A DNA stretch of 39,652 bases from Parcubacteria group bacterium GW2011_GWA1_47_8. Its GTDB lineage: Bacteria > Patescibacteriota > Minisyncoccia > Phycocordibacterales > UBA1550. The stretch is taken from assembly GCA_000996605.1 (NCBI GenBank), contig LCOP01000001.1, positions 1 through 39,652 on the forward strand, read 5' to 3'. Below, piece after piece: positions 25,371 through 35,358 of the stretch (its first letter is position 1; each line of letters begins with the position of its first letter). A program made the position numbers and the translations under genes. The notes beneath the pieces were generated by a model. It searched no databases. It saw only the letters and a program-made list of their open reading frames with translations, and had not been told where the DNA came from.

Positions 25371-28316
25371 ATGAAGATTACCGATCAACACGCTAAATAT
25401 TTTGCATACGAGCTGACGAAGCGTTGTTCTTCCAATAGTTTGGAGAAACTTTCCTCTACACTTTCAAACGCTCAAGTTGATCTGAACCCTCATCAGATTG
25501 AGGCGGCACTTTTTGCTTTCAGGTCACCGCTCTCAAAAGGTGCGATTTTAGCCGACGAGGTTGGACTTGGTAAAACTATTGAGGCAGGACTCGTTCTCTC
25601 TCAAAAATGGGCTGAGAGAAAGAGAAACATTCTTCTAATCGTTCCTTCAAGTTTACGAAAACAATGGAACGACGAGCTATCGGAGAAATTCTTTCTACCT
25701 TCAATAATTCTTGAAGCAAGATCTTTTAATCAATACATAAAAGATGGAAATCTGAATCCATTCAATCAGGAGGATAAAATCATCATCTGCTCATACCACT
25801 TTGCTCGTTCCAAGTCTCCATATATCAAACAAACAAAATGGGATTTGGCAGTAATAGATGAGGCACACCGCCTCCGTAATGTATATAAAACAAGCAATAA
25901 GATTGCGCGTGAAATTAAAGATGCGCTGACCGAAGTCCCCAAGATTCTACTTACCGCAACCCCACTTCAAAACTCCCTACTCGAACTCTACGGACTGGTG
26001 AGTATCATTGATGATCACGTGTTTGGTGATCTAAAAAGCTTTAAAGCAAATTATGCACGGGTTTCCCGCGAGCAAGATATTTACGAAAATGAGCTCGGTC
26101 TTGTTGAGCCAAAACAAGAAATGTTTGTCGATTTACGCAACCGCTTAAAGCCAGTCTGTATTCGTACACTTCGTCGCCAGGTACTGGAATATATCAACTA
26201 TACGGAACGAAAACCTATCACGCAGGATTACGTTCCTACCGAACAGGAAGTTGAGCTTTATGACGGAATGTCTGAGTATCTTCAGCGAACAAAACTATAC
26301 GCACTTCCTTTTAGTCAGCGCCAACTCATGACTCTTATTTTGCGAAAGCTTTTGGCATCGTCTTCTTTCGCTATCGCCAGCACTTTGGATAAATTGGTAT
26401 ATAAACTCGAACAGCTAATCGTAGATACAAAAGCAAAAATACCTACTCAAGATGGTGGCATCGCCGGTATCGAACAAAACTTTGAAGCTTTTGAGGAAAT
26501 GTCCGACGAGTGGATTGATGACGAGGAGGGTGAAGATGATAAAGAAGAGAAAGAACAGAAGGCTCTTACAGAGAAAGATATTGTGCTCATGGAGCAGGAA
26601 AAAGCCGATCTAGAAAGATTCCGTAATCTAGCACAGAAAATATATACGAACTCCAAAGGGGACGCTTTGCTTACTGCCCTCAAAAAAGGTTTTGAAATGA
26701 CCGCCGAGCTAGGTGCTAAAAAGAAAGCAATCATTTTTACTGAGTCCACTATTACACAACGATACCTAGCAGAAACTCTTCTGGGTAATAATGGTTACAA
26801 AGACAAAATCGTTTTGTTTAATGGTTCAAATAACGACGATAAATCAAAAGAGATATACAAAAACTGGCTCGCAAAAAATAAGGACACTGACAAAATAACA
26901 GGATCAAAGACAGCCGACACCCGAGCGGCACTCATCGAATATTTCAAAGACGAAGCAGAAATCATGATTGCGACCGAAGCGGGAGCTGAGGGCGTGAATC
27001 TGCAATTCTGTTCATTGGTTATTAACTACGACTTACCGTGGAATCCTCAACGAATTGAACAGCGTATAGGTCGTTGCCATCGTTACGGACAGAAGCATGA
27101 TGTTGTCGTAATCAACTTCGTAAACAGAAAGAACGCCGCAGACCAACGTGTCTATGAACTGTTAGATCAGAAGTTTAAATTGTTTAAGGGTGTATTCGGT
27201 GCAAGTGACGAAGTGCTAGGTTCTATTGAATCAGGTGTTGATTTTGAAAAGCGTATTGCGGGAATCTATCAGACATGCCGTACAGCCGATGATATCAATA
27301 CCGCCTTCGATAAGCTTCAGGAAGAGATGGACGAAAGTATACAGAGTAACTTATCTGATACACGTCAAAAACTTCTGGAAAACTTTGATGCTGAAGTTCA
27401 CGAAAAGCTTAAACTCAACCAAAGAGAGAGTCAGTCATACCTTGATACCTATGAACGCTGGCTGTGGGACGTTACTCGTTACTACTTGGGGGATAATGCT
27501 GACTTTGCCGAGCATGAGTATTCTTTTTCTCTCAAAGTAAATCCTTTTCAAAATGAGGACATAGATCCAGGTCCATACAAGATCGGTAAAAATGTGGAAG
27601 ACGCGCACGTCTATCGCCCCGGGCACTCCTTGGCACAAAGAATATTGAATGAGGTTAAAAACAAACAGATTGAGTCTGCTGAGATTGTTTTTGATTATTC
27701 AAATCACTCGTCTATTATTTCCGTACTAGAACCACTTGTCGGTAAACATGGAACCTTAAAAGTTTCTAACTACACTGTTGAGGCTTTTGAAAAGGAAGAT
27801 GCGGTTGTCGTGTCTGCGCTCGATAATAATGGAGAGCCTATTGAAAGAGACATAATTAAGAAACTATTCTCGCTTTCTGCTCAATCAGTTACACCTAAAG
27901 CGCTGTCACCTGAAGAGTCCACGAAGCTAGATGAGCTTGAGCAACAAACTATCTCTATAATTTCTGGGCAGATCGCAGAAAGAAACAGTGAGTTTTTTGA
28001 TGACGAAGTAGATAAACTCGATAACTGGTCAGATGATGTAAAGAAAGGTCTCGAGCTTGATCTAAGGAAGCTTGATATTGATATCAAGACAGCCAAAACA
28101 AATGCCAAAAAAATTGTTAATCTTGAGGAGAAGCTCAAGGCTCAGCGGGAAATCAAGGATTCCGAGAAAAAACGTAATGAGATGCGTAGAAAGTTATATG
28201 AGGCACAGGACGAGGTAGAGATTAAAAAAGAAAAGTTACTGGAAGGAATAGAAGCTCAGCTAAAGCAGAAGTCACAGATAGAAACATTATTTACAATCAG
28301 CTGGAAAATCATTTAA
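25371..28316 (+). CDS. SNF2/HepA(RapA)-like helicase
   Basis: GAILADEVGLGKTIEAGLVL, LAVIDEAHRLRN, LLTATPLQN, ATEAGAEGVNLQFCSLVINYDLPWNPQRIEQRIGRCHRYGQ. Confidence 0.95.
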   Translation: MKITDQHAKYFAYELTKRCSSNSLEKLSSTLSNAQVDLNPHQIEAALFAFRSPLSKGAILADEVGLGKTIEAGLVLSQKWAERKRNILLIVPSSLRKQWNDELSEKFFLPSIILEARSFNQYIKDGNLNPFNQEDKIIICSYHFARSKSPYIKQTKWDLAVIDEAHRLRNVYKTSNKIAREIKDALTEVPKILLTATPLQNSLLELYGLVSIIDDHVFGDLKSFKANYARVSREQDIYENELGLVEPKQEMFVDLRNRLKPVCIRTLRRQVLEYINYTERKPITQDYVPTEQEVELYDGMSEYLQRTKLYALPFSQRQLMTLILRKLLASSSFAIASTLDKLVYKLEQLIVDTKAKIPTQDGGIAGIEQNFEAFEEMSDEWIDDEEGEDDKEEKEQKALTEKDIVLMEQEKADLERFRNLAQKIYTNSKGDALLTALKKGFEMTAELGAKKKAIIFTESTITQRYLAETLLGNNGYKDKIVLFNGSNNDDKSKEIYKNWLAKNKDTDKITGSKTADTRAALIEYFKDEAEIMIATEAGAEGVNLQFCSLVINYDLPWNPQRIEQRIGRCHRYGQKHDVVVINFVNRKNAADQRVYELLDQKFKLFKGVFGASDEVLGSIESGVDFEKRIAGIYQTCRTADDINTAFDKLQEEMDESIQSNLSDTRQKLLENFDAEVHEKLKLNQRESQSYLDTYERWLWDVTRYYLGDNADFAEHEYSFSLKVNPFQNEDIDPGPYKIGKNVEDAHVYRPGHSLAQRILNEVKNKQIESAEIVFDYSNHSSIISVLEPLVGKHGTLKVSNYTVEAFEKEDAVVVSALDNNGEPIERDIIKKLFSLSAQSVTPKALSPEESTKLDELEQQTISIISGQIAERNSEFFDDEVDKLDNWSDDVKKGLELDLRKLDIDIKTAKTNAKKIVNLEEKLKAQREIKDSEKKRNEMRRKLYEAQDEVEIKKEKLLEGIEAQLKQKSQIETLFTISWKII

Positions 28317-28321
28317 CAATT

Positions 28322-29983
28322 ATGAGCAATAACAAACAAAAACTAGAGCTTACATGGATCGGGAAAAACAATCCCGAGTATGATATTGCCAATATTGAAC
28401 CGCGCATTTTAGAAGAGCGGACTGATTTATCGTATGGCGACAAAGATACCGAGAATATGATTATTCACGGTGATAACCTCCTGGCTCTTAAAGCTCTTCT
28501 ACCAGAATACGAAGGTAAGGTGAAATGTATTTATATTGATCCACCATACAATACTGGTAATGCTTTTGAGCATTACGACGACAGTGTTGAGCATTCCACA
28601 TGGCTCTCACTTATGAAGCCGAGGCTTGAATTGCTAAGGGCCCTTTTGGGTGACGATGGAAGTATTTGGATTTCAATAGATGAAAAGGAAGCCCATTACC
28701 TAAAAGTGTTGTGCGATGAAGTTTTTGGAAGAAATAATTTTATTATTCAAACAACAATTAAAAGGGGTTCGGCAACAGGTCATAAAGCAATTAACCCCAC
28801 CCCTGTTCAGGTTTGCGACCTAATGTTGTGTTATGCAAAAAGCAAAGAAAATTGGATTTATAAGCCAGTTTATCAAGAGCGAGATTATGACAAAGCATAC
28901 TCTCAGTATATTGAAAACTATGAAGAGGGTTTTGAAAACTGGAAATTTGTTTCACTTAAGGAAATTCTTAAAAAAGATAATCTTAAAATAGAGACGGCAT
29001 TAAAAAACTTTCCCGAGCGCATTATAAGATTTGCGCAACCAGATTATAAGGGAGTTGGGCAAGAAACAAGGGATTATATCGATCTTTCTAAAAAAGAACC
29101 GAGTAAGATACACAAACAATCCAGAGAGGGCTACCCAGATATTTATTTGATAAATGGAAACAGAATTTTGTTTTACAAAGACAAGATGAAAGAAATAAAT
29201 GGGTCATTTGTGACGGCAGAACTTGTAACTAATCTTTGGACTGATATGAACTATCAAGGAATTGCAAGCGAAGGAGACGTGGTATTCCTAAAAAGTAAAA
29301 AACCAGAGCTTCAAATAAAAAGGATTTTAGAAATGTCTACTCAATCAGGAGATACCGTTCTCGACTCATTCCTTGGTTCTGGAACAACTTCAGCCGCCGC
29401 CCACAAAATGAATAGAAAATATATAGGTATTGAAATGGGAGAACATGCTTACACACATGTACACAAAAGGATGAAAAATGTTGTAGACGGCATTGATCAA
29501 AGTGGAATAAGCAAAGCTATGAAATGGCAAGGTGGGGGTGGATTTAAGTTTTATGAACTTGCGCCAAGTTTCGTAGTGATTGATGAATTTGGTAATCCGG
29601 TGATTGATAGCTACTACAATGACACTAAGCTCATCCGCGCGATGTGTAAGCTAACCAACTACACGTTTGCCCCAAGCCCTGCTGTCTACTGGAAGCACGG
29701 TAAAGGCCAAGGCAACAATAGTATTTATGTAACAACCCAGATGCTTTCTGTGGCAATGGTTCAACAGATTGTGAGTCATCTTGGTGCAAACGAGACACTC
29801 CTCATCTGTCCAAAGAAATTTGAACCTGGATGTGAGAAGGTAGATAACCGTATCACTATCAAAAAGATACCGCAGTCAATTTTGAAGGCGTGCCAATTTG
29901 GAAAGAAAGAATACCTGCTTCCTATCAAAGAACGAGCGATGGAAGAAGTTGACGAAGACGAAGTTGATTCTGACGAAAACTAA
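28322..29983 (+). CDS. Type III-like restriction-modification DNA methyltransferase (Mod)
   Basis: NMIIHGDNLLALKALLPEYEGKVKCIYIDPPYNTGNAFEHYDDSVEHSTWLSLMKPRLELLRALL, SGDTVLDSFLGSGTTSAAAHKMNRKYIGIEMG. Confidence 0.95.
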   Translation: MSNNKQKLELTWIGKNNPEYDIANIEPRILEERTDLSYGDKDTENMIIHGDNLLALKALLPEYEGKVKCIYIDPPYNTGNAFEHYDDSVEHSTWLSLMKPRLELLRALLGDDGSIWISIDEKEAHYLKVLCDEVFGRNNFIIQTTIKRGSATGHKAINPTPVQVCDLMLCYAKSKENWIYKPVYQERDYDKAYSQYIENYEEGFENWKFVSLKEILKKDNLKIETALKNFPERIIRFAQPDYKGVGQETRDYIDLSKKEPSKIHKQSREGYPDIYLINGNRILFYKDKMKEINGSFVTAELVTNLWTDMNYQGIASEGDVVFLKSKKPELQIKRILEMSTQSGDTVLDSFLGSGTTSAAAHKMNRKYIGIEMGEHAYTHVHKRMKNVVDGIDQSGISKAMKWQGGGGFKFYELAPSFVVIDEFGNPVIDSYYNDTKLIRAMCKLTNYTFAPSPAVYWKHGKGQGNNSIYVTTQMLSVAMVQQIVSHLGANETLLICPKKFEPGCEKVDNRITIKKIPQSILKACQFGKKEYLLPIKERAMEEVDEDEVDSDEN

Positions 29984-29984
29984 T

Positions 29985-32795
29985 ATGTCTACTTTTATGA
30001 ACCGAGAACAAGCCCTGCAATACATAACAAACGCAATGAGTTTGCGAGATCCTCAAGAAAAAAGCTTGGTGTTTTTTGCTGACTACCTAGAAGGAGATGC
30101 TGGCAAAAAGGTATTGGCGAGAATGAAGAAAGAAAATCGTGGAAGCGTCGAGGATATTGAGGCTTCGACCAAAGAGTACTCTCAAGCAATACCCGACCTG
30201 AGACAGTTTCAATCTTTCGAACGAACCTTCCCTGCATATACCTTTGCACTGGCTACTGGTGTGGGCAAAACTCGTCTTATGGGTGCCTTTGTAGCGTATC
30301 TCTACCTTGTTTACGGTATACAGCATTTTATGATCGTTGCCCCGGGCAATACCATCTATCGCAAGTTGGTAGATGATTTCAGCAAAGCCAACAATCCCAA
30401 GTATGTTTTTCGAGGAATTGAAGAGCTTACGACTTCGAATGTAAAAGTTATCACCAAGGACAACTATGCCCAAAGCCAGATGGCGCAACTTTTTGCAAAC
30501 AAGATAGAAATTAACATTTTCAATATTCAGCAATTTGCGCAAAAGGATATAGAGAAAGAAAAAGGTATTACCAAGTTTAGTGAAATGCTCGGGGAATCAT
30601 ATTTTGAATATCTTAGTTCTCTCGATGATCTTGTTGTATTGATGGATGAATCGCACCACTACCATGCCGATGCGGCAATGGGTTCGCTTGACCGTATAAA
30701 CCCTTTGTTTGGACTTGAATTTACTGCTACGCCCTATCTTGCTCCGACGAGTACAAAGAAAGGCACGGGGCTTATTCTCAAGAAAAATATCTTCTACGCA
30801 TATAATCTTGGAAATGCTATTCGGGACGGGTATGTAAAAGATCCGTGGGTAGGCACAGAAGCCGATGTTGATTTTGGCCAGTGGGATGCGGAGTCCATAG
30901 AAACCGATGCTCGTAAACTACAGCTCGCCGCCTTTTTTCATGAACGCACGAAAGTTGCTTTGAAAGAATACGCTATTGAAAACAATAGACATGAAGTAAA
31001 GCCCGTCATGCTTGTTGTGGCAAAGGATACTGCCCACGCGAGTGCATTGCGTATGTTGATTGATAGCGAACAGTTTAGAGGTGGTGCGTATAAGGGCAAG
31101 GTAATCGAAGTTCATACAAAAACAAAAGGCGACGAAGCGGATGAGACAATTGAAAAGCTTATATCACTTGAACACCCAGATAACATCGTGGAAATTGTCA
31201 TCCATGTAAATATGCTCAAGGAGGGGTGGGATGTTGCTAATATTTATACGATTGCACCAATAAGGTCTTCGGTGGCACAAATTTTAACTGAGCAAACAAT
31301 TGGTCGCGGACTTCGCCTGCCCTACGGAGAAAAGACGGGAAATAAAAATGTTGATCGTGTAATGATTGTTGCCCATGACAATTACGCAAAAGTGATTGAG
31401 GAGGCACAACACTCCAAGCTTATTCAGCCGTCAAACATTGAAAGCATTTCGACTGATGACACAAAGGTGGTAAGAGAAGTTATTGAAGTGCAATCTGTTT
31501 TTGTCACTAATATTCAAGAGCAAATCAAAGCGAGCGGAAGTCTCATGCAGGAAATTGAAGCGCAGGCAACAAAAGCAGTTAATGCTGTCATGTCGGAGGA
31601 CACTCCAGAAGATGTGAAGATAGCGACAATACAAAACAAAGTGCGGGAGATAGTCGAGATAACAGCGAAAAATGAAGCGGTAAAAATGGGTTCTGTCGAG
31701 GTTGGAAGTACCGCATACGAAGAAGGGTCTTTGTTTAATATTTTGAGTGAACCTGCAAAGAAAGAGCTTGAAGATATTGGGCGTGTTTCGAGACAAACCA
31801 TCGAGGTTCGTAACATTCCTATTCCTAGGTTAATGCTTACGCCTCATTACGGTGAACTCACGATTGATAATTTTGACTTAGATATAACAAAATTAAGTAA
31901 ATTTGCTACGGACGCCTCGATTCTTGAACAGGCGTTACAAGGAAAGGAAGAGAAGGACTTATTCGGCGTAGCTTATCAAGGTCATCGCGAGACTGAGCTC
32001 ACTCGTGTTTCAAGTCTCGGTGAAGGCCGTGCGCAAAGCCCAGAAAATACTATCATCTCAGCTCTCCTTGATTTTCCACTTGTTGATTACGATGAGCAGA
32101 GAGAATTATTGCTCAAACTTTCAAATCAGGCGGTTGCATACTACAAGTCATTTGTTAGCGATACAAGCGCACTCAAAATGATGGTGGAAAATAATTTTCG
32201 CCAGATTGCCAAAGAGATATACGATCAGATATTAACCCACAAAGAGTTTAAGTCTGAGAGTTATTTGGAGTCTAGTATTCGTGAGCCAAAACCGTACTTG
32301 GAGCAATACAATATTTCACGAAGCTTCGATGAGAAGCCTGTTACTTTGGAATCTCAACTTGATCGTTTCTCAAGAGATAAAATCTATACAGGATTTAGCA
32401 AAGCGTGTCACTCAATGTACAGATTCGATTCTTCGGATGAAGTACGGATGGCGTACCTTCTTGATAAAGAACCGTCGGTAGAAGATTGGCTTCGCCCCGC
32501 TCCAAATCAATTTGAAGGACTCTACTGGCGTGATGCGGAGGGAAACTCACAACACCGTTATGAGCCAGATTTCGTAGTGGAGTTCAAGAATGAAATTGTG
32601 ATGATTGAAGTTAAGCCAGGTGTAGAAGCAAAAAACCTAGACGTACAAGAGAAAAAGAAAACCGCTGATAAGTATTGCGAGCTTGTTTCAAAGAATGTTG
32701 GCAAATACGGGATCACCAAGCCGTGGCGGTATGTCATTACCCCTACGGAAAAAATCACTGTTAGTTCTACAGTGGAAGGGTTATTAAAGCTATGA
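29985..32795 (+). CDS. Type III-like restriction endonuclease (Res): SF2 helicase + C-terminal PD-(D/E)XK
   Basis: ALATGVGKTRLMGAFVAYL, LMDESHHYHA, TIGRGLRLPYG, C-terminal YEPDFVVEFKNEIVMIEVKPG. ATG at 29985 preferred, 2 nt after the Mod stop. Confidence 0.93.
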   Translation: MSTFMNREQALQYITNAMSLRDPQEKSLVFFADYLEGDAGKKVLARMKKENRGSVEDIEASTKEYSQAIPDLRQFQSFERTFPAYTFALATGVGKTRLMGAFVAYLYLVYGIQHFMIVAPGNTIYRKLVDDFSKANNPKYVFRGIEELTTSNVKVITKDNYAQSQMAQLFANKIEINIFNIQQFAQKDIEKEKGITKFSEMLGESYFEYLSSLDDLVVLMDESHHYHADAAMGSLDRINPLFGLEFTATPYLAPTSTKKGTGLILKKNIFYAYNLGNAIRDGYVKDPWVGTEADVDFGQWDAESIETDARKLQLAAFFHERTKVALKEYAIENNRHEVKPVMLVVAKDTAHASALRMLIDSEQFRGGAYKGKVIEVHTKTKGDEADETIEKLISLEHPDNIVEIVIHVNMLKEGWDVANIYTIAPIRSSVAQILTEQTIGRGLRLPYGEKTGNKNVDRVMIVAHDNYAKVIEEAQHSKLIQPSNIESISTDDTKVVREVIEVQSVFVTNIQEQIKASGSLMQEIEAQATKAVNAVMSEDTPEDVKIATIQNKVREIVEITAKNEAVKMGSVEVGSTAYEEGSLFNILSEPAKKELEDIGRVSRQTIEVRNIPIPRLMLTPHYGELTIDNFDLDITKLSKFATDASILEQALQGKEEKDLFGVAYQGHRETELTRVSSLGEGRAQSPENTIISALLDFPLVDYDEQRELLLKLSNQAVAYYKSFVSDTSALKMMVENNFRQIAKEIYDQILTHKEFKSESYLESSIREPKPYLEQYNISRSFDEKPVTLESQLDRFSRDKIYTGFSKACHSMYRFDSSDEVRMAYLLDKEPSVEDWLRPAPNQFEGLYWRDAEGNSQHRYEPDFVVEFKNEIVMIEVKPGVEAKNLDVQEKKKTADKYCELVSKNVGKYGITKPWRYVITPTEKITVSSTVEGLLKL

Positions 32796-32826
32796 TCAAA
32801 AATATACTCACAACATTGGGCACCTA

Positions 32827-35358
32827 ATGGTTATGAATTACTTAAAATTAAAAATTAAGAACTATTTATATCGCTCCAAATCTTTTTGGACTACAAAGAA
32901 ATGGTTTGAGGATAAACCGATATTTTCATTGTGGAAAGGAGTGTATCGTAGTCGCTATGAGTTCAATAGGTTTAGGGATTATAAAGATATTCTTACACCC
33001 ACTCTCGTCTCTTTTGGAACAGCGGTTTTGTATTCTGTATTTATAATTTTTATTCTAGAGCTTGGTAACCATTATTACCCGACGGGTTTAAAATACGATA
33101 AAGAAGCAGTTGACACCTTTCTGTCTGTTATAGCGAGTATTTCCGGTGTATTTCTGGGTTTGTATTTTACTGCCATATCTGGCATTGCTAGTAGCTACCT
33201 TTTGCGCGCACCTCAAAATGTTAAACAATTTTTTCTTACAGAACCCAGAGGACAACAGTATGTTAGAACTATAGAAATCACAGGAATCGTTAGTGTTTTT
33301 TATATTGTTTTTAAGTCATTCGGATATCAGATTCATCCAATAGGTTTGGCATTTCTATCCCTACTTGTAGCATACATAATTATTAGGTTTTGGCAGGTTG
33401 GAACAAATGTTTTTTATTCACTGGAGCCACAATTTGCGTTGACCTGGATTACCAGAGACATATTTTTTTCTACAAAAAGTATTGCCCCACCAGGTTTACA
33501 GTGGAATAAGTCAGCAATACAAAATCACCACAGGGTAATGGTCTCAGGAAAGTTTGCTTTGATAAAAAACTTGATTCATTTCGGCAAGTCAGAGATGAGG
33601 GTATCTGATGAGCAGTTGGTGGCAGCTATGGGATATATCGGTGGCCTATTGGTTTCTTATGCAGATTTCAAAAAAAAGATTCCCACTAGTAGCTACTGGT
33701 TTGAAACAAAAAATGAATTTCAAGACTGGACGCTCGCGGGATCATCGCAAATTGCTATTGCGTTGAGTACAGGAACCCCCCTTCAACCTAAAAATGTTCG
33801 GAATTACACGTGGTATGAACAAGAAGCTTTAAATATTGCTGTTCAAATTTTTGAATCCTTCTCAGATGCTAGAAAAATACTCTCAAGTGCTCGAGGTCTT
33901 GATATATTAGTTGAAGTTGTGGAGGTTTATGCACAAGATTTTGATGTAAAAGGAGCAGAACTATTGTTTAAGAAAATTAAGGTTGTTAGCGACCATCTCT
34001 ACACAATACAGGCAAATAATACTCAACAGCAGTTGTTTAAGGAGCAACTATCGTTTGTAGATGCCCAAGGAAGACTTGCGATATCAGCAATGTTGGGATT
34101 GATGAAGTATCTCGACAGTCACTCTTGTGAAGACATAGCAAAACGTATCGCTGGGATTGACTGGTTAGCTGATAAGAACATCTATCTCACAGGTCTACCT
34201 GGCGCAATGCTACCCCGACTCGAGTCCTTGTCTAATGATTTACGAAATGAGAAGGAGATTGAAGGAAACTTGATTTCTGCAGATTGGTATATAAAAACGT
34301 ATTGCTTTCAGCAGTATCTTTTCTCCTTGCAGGGTTACTTCAACTTTATAAAATCACTCCACTCCGACCATTTTCAATCAAGCCTCGATAGATTGTTATC
34401 CGCGCAGCAATTACCGCTTGCGGTGCATCTGATTCAAAGGTGGAAAGAATTTTCGGCAAAATATCGAAGAATGATATTTGACCTGAAAAAACACATAGAT
34501 TGTTCTAATTCACATCGTTTATTAGGAGACCTTCCTTGGATTGAGTTTGATTTTGAAAAGGAGAAGCAGGTTGCTTTGGATCGAGAGAAAGATGTAACGG
34601 ATAAAATGATTCAGCTCTTACCACAATTGAAAACTCTCGCTACTGGTGACGATCTGCCTGACTACTTTGGCCAAGCTCTCACAGAGGGCGTACAGGCTTG
34701 TTATGAAGCTTGTGAGGATAACGACCATGAGAGATTGGGAAAGATCCTTCCTGCAGTTTTTGATGCATCTTTAGTAGCTTACGACAGATTGCGTGAAAAG
34801 GTGAAAGATTGGAGCCAAATTGATAGTAAATTGATATTTTCAAGTGAACCGTTGGAAAATCTCTTTGAAATCAGCGGATACGCAAAACTCTATTCTGAGC
34901 TATATCAAAACCCCGAACTTTGGAGCGTGGTCGAGCGTTTATGGAATATATATTTTCAAGCTGTTGATGCCAAACAAGTGATTCAATTTATCGCTACAAT
35001 GAGTAGCTATCGAGATGGTGTCTTCCAGATAATGCCACAAGCTATGTTAAGAAGTAACTGGCAGATTGGTTTTGAACATAAATTGAGAGAACGTGGCATA
35101 CCGGTGTTTCCAGATAGTGGGAGTTATGATTCCGTAAATGGACGCAGACAGCCAACTCACACAAGTCCTGTAATACGAGTTCTTGAGCGGTCAGGTGGTT
35201 TAAGATTGATGGCTTCGGCAAGAGACATTTTCTTTGCTACGTATTTATCAAGTCTCCCTGCTGCGGAAGGAATAGAGCTTCCCGACAGACACAACTTCAA
35301 GGAATCAATTCAAGAGGAATCGCAAAATCCTAACCAAGAAATAGATGAAGATGAATAA
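32827..35358 (+). CDS. Large protein with N-terminal 4-TM region and ~640-aa soluble domain, unknown function
   Basis: TM-like segments LTPTLVSFGTAVLYSVFIIFILEL, TFLSVIASISGVFLGLYFTAISGI, TIEITGIVSVFYIVFKSFGY, IGLAFLSLLVAYIIIRFW; remainder helical. Confidence 0.85.
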   Translation: MVMNYLKLKIKNYLYRSKSFWTTKKWFEDKPIFSLWKGVYRSRYEFNRFRDYKDILTPTLVSFGTAVLYSVFIIFILELGNHYYPTGLKYDKEAVDTFLSVIASISGVFLGLYFTAISGIASSYLLRAPQNVKQFFLTEPRGQQYVRTIEITGIVSVFYIVFKSFGYQIHPIGLAFLSLLVAYIIIRFWQVGTNVFYSLEPQFALTWITRDIFFSTKSIAPPGLQWNKSAIQNHHRVMVSGKFALIKNLIHFGKSEMRVSDEQLVAAMGYIGGLLVSYADFKKKIPTSSYWFETKNEFQDWTLAGSSQIAIALSTGTPLQPKNVRNYTWYEQEALNIAVQIFESFSDARKILSSARGLDILVEVVEVYAQDFDVKGAELLFKKIKVVSDHLYTIQANNTQQQLFKEQLSFVDAQGRLAISAMLGLMKYLDSHSCEDIAKRIAGIDWLADKNIYLTGLPGAMLPRLESLSNDLRNEKEIEGNLISADWYIKTYCFQQYLFSLQGYFNFIKSLHSDHFQSSLDRLLSAQQLPLAVHLIQRWKEFSAKYRRMIFDLKKHIDCSNSHRLLGDLPWIEFDFEKEKQVALDREKDVTDKMIQLLPQLKTLATGDDLPDYFGQALTEGVQACYEACEDNDHERLGKILPAVFDASLVAYDRLREKVKDWSQIDSKLIFSSEPLENLFEISGYAKLYSELYQNPELWSVVERLWNIYFQAVDAKQVIQFIATMSSYRDGVFQIMPQAMLRSNWQIGFEHKLRERGIPVFPDSGSYDSVNGRRQPTHTSPVIRVLERSGGLRLMASARDIFFATYLSSLPAAEGIELPDRHNFKESIQEESQNPNQEIDEDE

